Source of the DNA: Deltaproteobacteria bacterium
Lineage (GTDB): Bacteria > Myxococcota_A > Polyangia > Haliangiales > J016
Reading direction: 5' to 3'
Length of the DNA stretch: 35,503 nucleotides
Assembly (NCBI GenBank): GCA_003696105.1
Contig: RFGE01000119.1
Coordinates: forward strand, 1-35,503
Positions 30,862 to 35,503 of the stretch are shown one piece after another. The notes below the pieces were generated by a model that was not told the DNA's origin, did not search any database, and saw only the letters and a program-made list of their open reading frames with translations. The translations under genes were made by a program, and so were the position numbers. Every line of letters starts with the position of its first letter. The first letter of the stretch is position 1.

Positions 30862-31764
30862 ATGCCCGCCACCGCAGCCCGCTCCACGTCTCCGTCCGTT
30901 GGTCCCGACGACACCGGGTTCATCGCCAGCCGCGACGGTACCGCGCTGTACGTCGAATGGTTTGACGCGGCCACCGACGCCGCGCCCGGTCTCGCCATCG
31001 TGTTGCACGGCTACGCCGAACACTGCGGGCGCTACCACGAGGTCGCGCGGGTGCTCGCCGACCTCGGCATGCCGACGCTCACCTTCGACTTCCGCGGCCA
31101 CGGCAAGTCCGACGGCGCGCGCGGACACGTCGACCACTTCCGCGAATACCTCGACGACGTCGACGCCGCCCTGCGCGAGCTCGATCGGCGCGCCGGCGAC
31201 ACGAGCCTTCCGGTGTTGATGCTCGGCCACAGCAACGGCGGACTCGTCGCGCTCCGCCTGCTGGCCGATCCGACCCGAGAGCCGAACCGGGTGCGCGCCG
31301 TCGTGCTGTCGTCGCCGTTCCTCGGCTTGGCGGCGAAACTGCCGCTGTGGAAGCGCCAGCTCGCGGTGGTGTCGGGCCGGTACGCGCCGCGCCTGTCGAT
31401 GCCCAACGAGATCCAGATCGACGATCTCACCCACGACCCGGACAAACTCGCGGCGCGCCGCGCGGACACGCTGTGCAACGACAACGCGACGGCCGGGTGG
31501 TTCACCGCGGCGTTGCGCGCGCAACGATACGTGTACGACAACGCGGTGCGGATCGAGGTGCCGACGCTGTGGGTCGTCGCCGGCGGCGACCGGCTGGCCG
31601 ATCCGGCGGCGACGCGCGCCGTGCACGCGCGCCTGCGCGCGCCGTCGGTGTACCGCGAATATCCGGGCTGGCACCACGAAGTGCTCAACGAAGTCGACCG
31701 ACAGCGCGTGTTCGACGAGATCCGCGCGTTCGCGAAGCAACACTTTCCCGTGAAAAACCAATGA
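30862..31764 (+). CDS. Alpha/beta hydrolase, monoacylglycerol lipase type
   Basis: 300 residues of the serine-aminopeptidase S33 / lysophospholipase group. The oxyanion HG and neighbouring region read VLHGYAEHCGRYHEVA, typical of monoacylglycerol lipases. The nucleophile elbow is GHSNGG (Ser124), the acid is Asp243 in AGGDRLADP and the base is His272 in WHHEVLNE, so the triad is complete. The FDFRGHGKSDG segment is also standard. No signal peptide is evident, so it is probably cytoplasmic and cleaves monoacylglycerols or lysophospholipids; the exact substrate cannot be read from sequence. There is no Shine-Dalgarno sequence; TAGCAT (30850-30855) ends 6 nt before the ATG and may be a leaderless -10. 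It is divergent from the TPR lipoprotein gene. Confidence 0.9.
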   Translation: MPATAARSTSPSVGPDDTGFIASRDGTALYVEWFDAATDAAPGLAIVLHGYAEHCGRYHEVARVLADLGMPTLTFDFRGHGKSDGARGHVDHFREYLDDVDAALRELDRRAGDTSLPVLMLGHSNGGLVALRLLADPTREPNRVRAVVLSSPFLGLAAKLPLWKRQLAVVSGRYAPRLSMPNEIQIDDLTHDPDKLAARRADTLCNDNATAGWFTAALRAQRYVYDNAVRIEVPTLWVVAGGDRLADPAATRAVHARLRAPSVYREYPGWHHEVLNEVDRQRVFDEIRAFAKQHFPVKNQ

Positions 31765-31781
31765 GTTGACGCGCTGCGCGT

Positions 31782-31810
31782 TTGCGCGTGTCGGCGGCGG
31801 CCCCTATACT
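31782..31810 (+). promoter_or_regulatory. Sigma-70 promoter of the amidotransferase-like gene
   Basis: TATACT (31805-31810, 5 of 6) lies 17 bp after TTGCGC (31782-31787, 3 of 6). The predicted start near 31817 gives an approximately 100-nt leader before the ATG at 31919, unusual in a window where most leaders are absent. I see no known riboswitch in that leader. Confidence 0.5.
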
Positions 31811-31918
31811 TCGATCCATCGGCCGCGCCCCCGGCGGTCCTGTTCTTTTCGACCGGAAGAGCCCTGCCCCGCGCTGCGGACGGATGGTCACGGTCGGCGG
31901 GGATCGGTGGAGACGTCT

Positions 31919-32695
31919 ATGTATCGACTGTACGGAAGCATGTGCAACCAGCCCAAGCGCCTGCGCGAGGTGCTCGCGCCGGTGCGCGATCTGCTCGTGT
32001 CCGAGGGGCCGGTTGCAAGTTGGGGCCTCGGCTACGCCCACGGCGGCGAGGTATTGCTTCGCCGCCACCCGCGCCCGACGGATCGCGTCGACTTCTACGA
32101 CGTCGTCGAGTCGGTCGCGAGCGACTACATCGTGTTGTACGCATCGTCCGACGCCACGTACAAGGGCAACGACAACACGCAGCCGTTCCGCTACAAGAAC
32201 TGGCTGTACGCGCAGGCCGGCGAGGTGGATGCGTTCGACGCGATCAAACCCGCGCTGGTCGACCACATTCCCGGGTTCATCGCCCGCAACATCCACGGCA
32301 AGACGCCGGCCGAGCACGTGTTCCACGTGTTTTTGGCGTTCTTGCACGACGCCGGCGTCCTCGGCGACATCAACCTGCCGCCCGAGCACGCGCGGCGTGC
32401 CCTGCGCGACGCGCTCGCGCTCGTGTACAACCTCATCGTCCAGGCCGGCGGAACCCGGGGCCCCGGCAACGCCATCGTGACGAACACGCGCACCATGCTC
32501 GCCGTCCGCGTCGACGACCCGCTGTACGTTCGACGGTTCCGCAAGTCGGACCGGAAAGAGGCGCACGACCTCAAGGCGGTGCTGATCACCAGCGGTGACA
32601 CCGCGCCAGGCGAGGGATTCGAAGAGGTCCCGCCGCGGTCGGTCATCGCCGTCTCGCGCGACCTGCAGATCGACATCGTCGCCCTCGACGCATAA
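31919..32695 (+). CDS. Catalytically degenerate class-II glutamine amidotransferase homologue
   Basis: 258 residues. GGAG 7 nt before the ATG fixes the start. The order of motifs follows YafJ/EgtC-type class-II amidotransferases (Ntn hydrolases): MYRLYG at the N-terminus, WGLGY (about 35-39), NTQPFRYKNWLYAQAGEV (86-103) and IHGKTPAEHVFHVFLAFL (125-142), which matches the usual G-x-TDSE-x2-F helix. The catalytic N-terminal Cys2 is Tyr; the usual AHxR is replaced by LYAS; NTHPF is NTQPF; and the oxyanion HNG is QAG. The protein therefore should not hydrolyse glutamine. It has no membrane segment and is likely cytoplasmic. It may bind a ligand or partner as a pseudoenzyme. The VWA gene follows 113 bp downstream. 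Confidence 0.75.
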   Translation: MYRLYGSMCNQPKRLREVLAPVRDLLVSEGPVASWGLGYAHGGEVLLRRHPRPTDRVDFYDVVESVASDYIVLYASSDATYKGNDNTQPFRYKNWLYAQAGEVDAFDAIKPALVDHIPGFIARNIHGKTPAEHVFHVFLAFLHDAGVLGDINLPPEHARRALRDALALVYNLIVQAGGTRGPGNAIVTNTRTMLAVRVDDPLYVRRFRKSDRKEAHDLKAVLITSGDTAPGEGFEEVPPRSVIAVSRDLQIDIVALDA

Positions 32696-32751
32696 CGGCG
32701 CGCGCTGCGGGGCGGCCGGCGCCGCGCGGAGCGGGCTGCCCCGGCGCCCTG

Positions 32752-32765
32752 CGCAACCGGTTGCG
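32752..32765. promoter_or_regulatory. 14-bp perfect palindrome, LacI-family-like operator
   Basis: CGCAACCGGTTGCG is a perfect palindrome with a central CG, like the PurR/LacI-family operator plan CGCAAACGTTTGCG. It lies 43 bp before the VWA ATG in otherwise plain intergenic sequence. No LacI-family gene is in the window, so the binding protein is unknown. Confidence 0.35.
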
Positions 32766-32808
32766 GCGCGCGGCAGATCGTCACGGCGTGCGGTGCGTTC
32801 GAACCGCC

Positions 32809-34173
32809 ATGCGCGATGCACGTACTACCGCCGCCCTGCTGTCTGCTGCCGTCGCCGTCGCCATAGCGGCCACCTGGCTCACGCCTGCCGTCCGCGGAGC
32901 CCCGCGAGACGCCAGCGGCCCGCTGGCCGTGCGCGCGGCGCTCGGGTCGACGCGCGTCGCGGTCGGCGACGGCGAGGCGCACATGGTCGTGACCGTGCGC
33001 GCGCCCGAGCGAGCCGAGCGCCGACGGCCGCCGCTGCACCTGGCGATCGTCATCGACCGCAGCGGCTCGATGGCCGGCGACAAACTCGCACAGGCCAAAC
33101 GGGCTGCGCGCCAGCTCGTCGAGCGCCTCGACGAGCGCGACCGCGTGGCGGTGGTCGCGTACGGCTCGCAACCCGCGCTCCTCACTCCGGCCGAGCCGGC
33201 GACGCCGCGCCACGTCGCCGCGGCGCTGGCGGCGATCGACCGGTTGGTCGACGATGGGGGCACGAACCTGTCCGGCGGGCTCGTCACGGGTCGAGACGAG
33301 CTGTTGCCGTGGCGCAGCGCGACCGCGGTATCGCGCGTCGTACTCATCAGCGACGGGCTGGCCAACGAGGGGATCACCGCGCCCGACGAGTTGGCGCAGC
33401 TCGCGCGCTCCACCGCCGAGCGCGGCGTGTCGATCACGACCGTGGGCGTCGGCCTCGACTTCGACGAGCAGACGATGACCGCGATCGCCGTCGCGGGCGC
33501 CGGCCATTACTACTTCGCCGAGCACGCCGACGCACTCGCGGACATCTTCGACGCCGAGCTGGCGCGCGTCGGCGAAACGGTCGCGACCGACGTACGCGTC
33601 GCGATCACCCCCGCGCCCGGCGTCGACGTCGTGGACGCGTATGGCTACGACATCGCCCGCGACGGCCGCACGGCCCGAATCGCGATCGCCGACGTGCACG
33701 CGGGAGAGACCCGCAAGGTCGTGGTGCGCCTTCGCGTACGCGCGGACCGCCCCGGCCACGTCGACGTCGCCGCCGTTCGCGTCGCGTACCGGGCGGTCAG
33801 CGACGGCCACAGCCGCACGGCGGATGCCAGCGCGACCGCGATCGCGACCGCGGACCCGCGCGACATCCTCGACCACGCCGACCGCGACGCGATGCTTCTC
33901 ATCGAGCGCGCGCGCACGGCCGCGGCACTGCGCGACGCGACCGACCGCTACTCGCGCGGCGACCGCGAGGGCGCGCTCGACGTGTTGCGCGCGCGTAAGG
34001 CCGAGGTCAAACAAATCGCCAAATCGCTCGCGTTCAAGGAACTCGACAAAGATGTTGCTGCTGCAACCGATGAGGCGGCCGCGGAGTTTTCGCGCGGGTC
34101 GGACCGGTTTGGCGCCAGCGGTGCGCGCGCCAAGAAGCGGATCCGCAAGCGCGCCTACGACCTCACCTATTGA
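32809..34173 (+). CDS. Von Willebrand factor A-domain protein
   Basis: 454 residues. The N-terminus (about 10-30) is a signal peptide or membrane anchor ending near VRGA. The VWA domain spans about 78-250 with a complete metal-ion site: DRSGSM (Asp83, Ser85, Ser87), a downstream Thr in GGTNLSGG, and Asp in LISDGLANEG. A beta-rich segment (about 260-355) follows, as in the VIT/VWA and YfbK-type proteins, then a helical C-terminus (about 370-450) rich in Lys and Glu. Periplasmic VWA proteins bind partners through the metal site; the partner here is not evident. No clear promoter or Shine-Dalgarno sequence was found. It may be read through from the amidotransferase-like gene. Confidence 0.85.
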   Translation: MRDARTTAALLSAAVAVAIAATWLTPAVRGAPRDASGPLAVRAALGSTRVAVGDGEAHMVVTVRAPERAERRRPPLHLAIVIDRSGSMAGDKLAQAKRAARQLVERLDERDRVAVVAYGSQPALLTPAEPATPRHVAAALAAIDRLVDDGGTNLSGGLVTGRDELLPWRSATAVSRVVLISDGLANEGITAPDELAQLARSTAERGVSITTVGVGLDFDEQTMTAIAVAGAGHYYFAEHADALADIFDAELARVGETVATDVRVAITPAPGVDVVDAYGYDIARDGRTARIAIADVHAGETRKVVVRLRVRADRPGHVDVAAVRVAYRAVSDGHSRTADASATAIATADPRDILDHADRDAMLLIERARTAAALRDATDRYSRGDREGALDVLRARKAEVKQIAKSLAFKELDKDVAAATDEAAAEFSRGSDRFGASGARAKKRIRKRAYDLTY

Positions 34174-34494
34174 GCGGGTTCGTGGCAGCACGACGCGCCC
34201 GACCGCCTTCCCGACGCACCGGCGGATCCGACGCCCGTCCACAGGCGCTGTGCAGATCCACCCGCTCCATCCGTCCGGGTCGGTCGCCGCGGCCGACCCG
34301 GTCCCTCGTGACCGTCCCCGCGCCCCCGCCGGGCGATCGCCGGGCGCGAACCGCACGACGAACCGCCGCTCGCCCGCCGGTCGGCGGACCGGTCGTGCCG
34401 CCTGCCCGGCGACGCCCTGCCGGCGCGCACGCGATCGACAACCGTTCGAGAACACACGACCGACGCATGTTCACCGATAGCACTAACTTTCGAC
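34174..34494. other. Intergenic region with one 9-bp hairpin
   Basis: No gene seen. 34275-34283 (CCGGGTCGG) pairs perfectly with 34293-34301 across a 9-nt loop, about 100 nt after the VWA stop; without a T tract it is only a weak terminator candidate. Near the right end GACGCATGT (34462-34470) resembles an inverted half of the repeats in the tetR promoter. Confidence 0.4.
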
Positions 34495-34523
34495 TTGACA
34501 CATCGCGTCACCTGTTTTACACA
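34495..34523 (+). promoter_or_regulatory. Promoter of the TetR-type gene
   Basis: A perfect TTGACA (34495-34500) and TACACA (34518-34523) are 17 bp apart. The -10 ends 7 nt before the ATG at 34531, so the transcript should be leaderless. Confidence 0.65.
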
Positions 34524-34531
34524 TTGCGTCA
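34498..34531. promoter_or_regulatory. 13-bp direct repeats over the tetR promoter, probable operator
   Basis: ACACATCGCGTCA (34498-34510) and ACACATTGCGTCA (34519-34531) are identical at 12 of 13 positions and start 21 bp apart, two helical turns. They cover the -35, the -10 and the predicted transcription start. Autorepression by the encoded TetR-type protein is the obvious reading. Confidence 0.55.
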
Positions 34532-35157
34532 TGAGCACCCCTCAAGAGCGTAAGCAAGTGGAGCGGCAGGCGCGTCGGCGGCGGATCCAGGAGGCGGCGC
34601 GCGGCGTGTTCGCGGAGCGCGGCTACGCGAAGACGTCCATCGAGCAGATCGCGAAGCAGTCCGGGCTGTCGGTCGGAGCGATCTACCTGTACTTCCGGTC
34701 GAAGGAGGACCTGTACGTGTCGCTGCTCGAGCGCGTGCTCGACGACGTGATCGCCGAGCTGCGGAAGATCCGCGCCGCGGGCGGCCCCGACGCACTGCGC
34801 AATGCGTGGTCCTACCTCGTGCAGTGGGCCGCGGCGGACGTGGAGTCCACCCGCGTGCTGCGACTCGTGTGTCAGCCGGGTGTGCGCCCCCAGCTGTCGG
34901 ACGAGACCGCCCGAGCAGCGGCGACGCGCATCGCCGGAGTGTGTGGCGAGCTGGCGGCGCTCGTTCGCGACGAGCGCGGGCGTGACGGCGTCGCCGAGGC
35001 CGACCTGCTGTGGGCGCTGTTTCTCGGCCTGCTGCAGCAGGCGGACGGCCGCGGGAACCTCGGGATCGACGGCCCGCCGCTGGCCGATGCGGCGCACGCG
35101 GCGTTCTCTGCCATCGAGCCGTCGCTGCGCAGCCCGGCCGCCCCGATGGCGGCATAA
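34531..35157 (+). CDS. TetR/AcrR-family transcriptional regulator
   Basis: 208 residues, normal for the family. The DNA-binding domain (about residues 17-62) is clear: IQEAARGVFAERGYAKTSIE, then QIAKQSGLSVGAIYLYFRSK and EDLYVSLLERV. The C-terminal ligand-binding part is all-helical (WSYLVQWAAADVESTRVL, LLWALFLGLLQQADG) with no recognised ligand motif. ATG 34531 is chosen because the promoter and operator-like repeats end directly before it; an upstream start would place them inside the gene. It is probably an autoregulated one-component sensor. Candidate targets would carry the same repeats; none of the other upstream regions here shows them. Confidence 0.9.
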   Translation: MSTPQERKQVERQARRRRIQEAARGVFAERGYAKTSIEQIAKQSGLSVGAIYLYFRSKEDLYVSLLERVLDDVIAELRKIRAAGGPDALRNAWSYLVQWAAADVESTRVLRLVCQPGVRPQLSDETARAAATRIAGVCGELAALVRDERGRDGVAEADLLWALFLGLLQQADGRGNLGIDGPPLADAAHAAFSAIEPSLRSPAAPMAA

Positions 35158-35503
35158 GCCGGCCTACGCGGCGCGGTCCCGCCACTCGCCCGGCGCCCCT
35201 CCCACCCGCGCCGGTCCCGCGCGCGGCCGCGCCCCCGCTCCGTGCCTCGCCAAGGAGCCGGGGGCGCGGCCGCGGGCCGGCGCCCGCCTCGGGGCGCGCG
35301 CGGCCCGCGGCCCCGCGGCAGCCCGCGCCGGTCCCGCGGGGCAGATCCGCCCCCCGTTCGCCGTCCCCCTGCGACGCCGCGCCCGCACGCCGCGCGCCCC
35401 TCCCAGGAGGCTGTTGCGCATAGCCGCTGGCTGCGGTCGCGATCTGCGGGCGATCTTCGGCGTACGTCCTCGCGCCCTTCGGTACCGTATGTTGATACGC
35501 GCC
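35158..35503. other. GC-rich intergenic end of the window
   Basis: No gene could be supported. It contains a strong inverted repeat (35222-35274, listed separately) and, near the right edge, TACCGT (35483-35488). That hexamer matches the -10 found at two promoters in the window, but it has no -35 at 17-18 bp and no start codon at the expected distance. Confidence 0.4.
35222..35274. other. 16-bp perfect inverted repeat (large hairpin)
   Basis: 35222-35237 pairs perfectly with 35259-35274 (core GCGGCCGCGCCCCCG). A further 4-bp CTCC/GGAG pairing across a one-base bulge leaves a 12-nt loop. It starts 65 nt after the tetR stop. No T tract follows on either strand, so it may be a Rho-independent-like 3' structure, an mRNA end-protecting stem or a protein site. 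Confidence 0.6.

Noticed and set aside
30697-31761. Upstream extension of the TPR lipoprotein frame
   Set aside because: It runs antisense through the intact hydrolase gene and over the promoter at 30706-30735; the lipoprotein signal begins at 30696.
35164-35421. 85-codon minus-strand frame at the window end
   Set aside because: Arg/Ala/Gly/Pro-rich, spans the large inverted repeat, no ribosome site and no domain.
35483-35503. TACCGTATGTTG at the right edge as a leaderless gene start
   Set aside because: No -35 at 17-18 bp, wrong distance to the ATG, and the window ends after five codons.

Overview
The window is GC-rich throughout and GC-ending codons dominate, so long open frames occur antisense to almost every real gene. 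The gene content points to a Gram-negative, myxobacterium-like (Myxococcota / former Deltaproteobacteria) genome. The signs are many lipoproteins with Asp-Ala-Gly-Pro spacers, PEGA/TPR proteins, a sigma-54-type promoter, and the block glyQ-glyS-ppdK. This assignment is an inference from style; the window has no rRNA or other direct taxonomic marker. I found 23 protein-coding genes, no RNA genes, no CRISPR array and no insertion sequence.

Layout. 1-859: the 3' part of an unrecognised coiled-coil protein (+). 1078-4785: three minus-strand envelope proteins (an Ig-like lipoprotein, a PEGA/TPR protein and a basic secreted protein). 4969-11284: a minus-strand redox cluster. It contains a promoter-proximal diheme beta-propeller lipoprotein related to the hydrazine-synthase alpha subunit (HzsA) family, a secreted HEAT-repeat protein with a CxxC pair, a terminator-like hairpin, and a second, tetraheme HzsA-type lipoprotein. 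The first gene has a near-consensus sigma-54 promoter with a well-placed Shine-Dalgarno sequence. 11396-14818: mutS and, upstream of it, a SPOR-domain membrane protein. 14904-25228: a roughly 10-kb apparent operon, glyQ-glyS-ppdK followed by two translationally coupled beta-propeller lipoproteins, driven by a textbook sigma-70 promoter. 25252-25860: a divergent lipoprotein with a PPC-like domain. 25870-30735: a minus-strand run of a TPR lipoprotein, a short RodZ-like HTH membrane protein, a small secreted protein, recO and two PEGA-domain proteins. 30850-35503: plus-strand genes for an alpha/beta hydrolase (monoacylglycerol-lipase type), a degenerate class-II glutamine-amidotransferase homologue, a von Willebrand A-domain protein and a TetR-type regulator whose promoter carries 13-bp direct repeats.

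Two points cut across the window. First, many apparent transcription starts look leaderless: a -10 box lies 6-7 nt (sometimes 9-11) before the start codon and no Shine-Dalgarno sequence is present, while the genes that do carry strong Shine-Dalgarno sequences lie inside operons or have a longer leader. Second, 7 of the 23 genes encode predicted lipoproteins. The most promising candidate for an undescribed system is the sigma-54-controlled HzsA-like / HEAT-repeat / tetraheme-propeller cluster at 4969-11284. The most clear-cut oddity is the amidotransferase homologue at 31919, which has lost every catalytic residue I can align.
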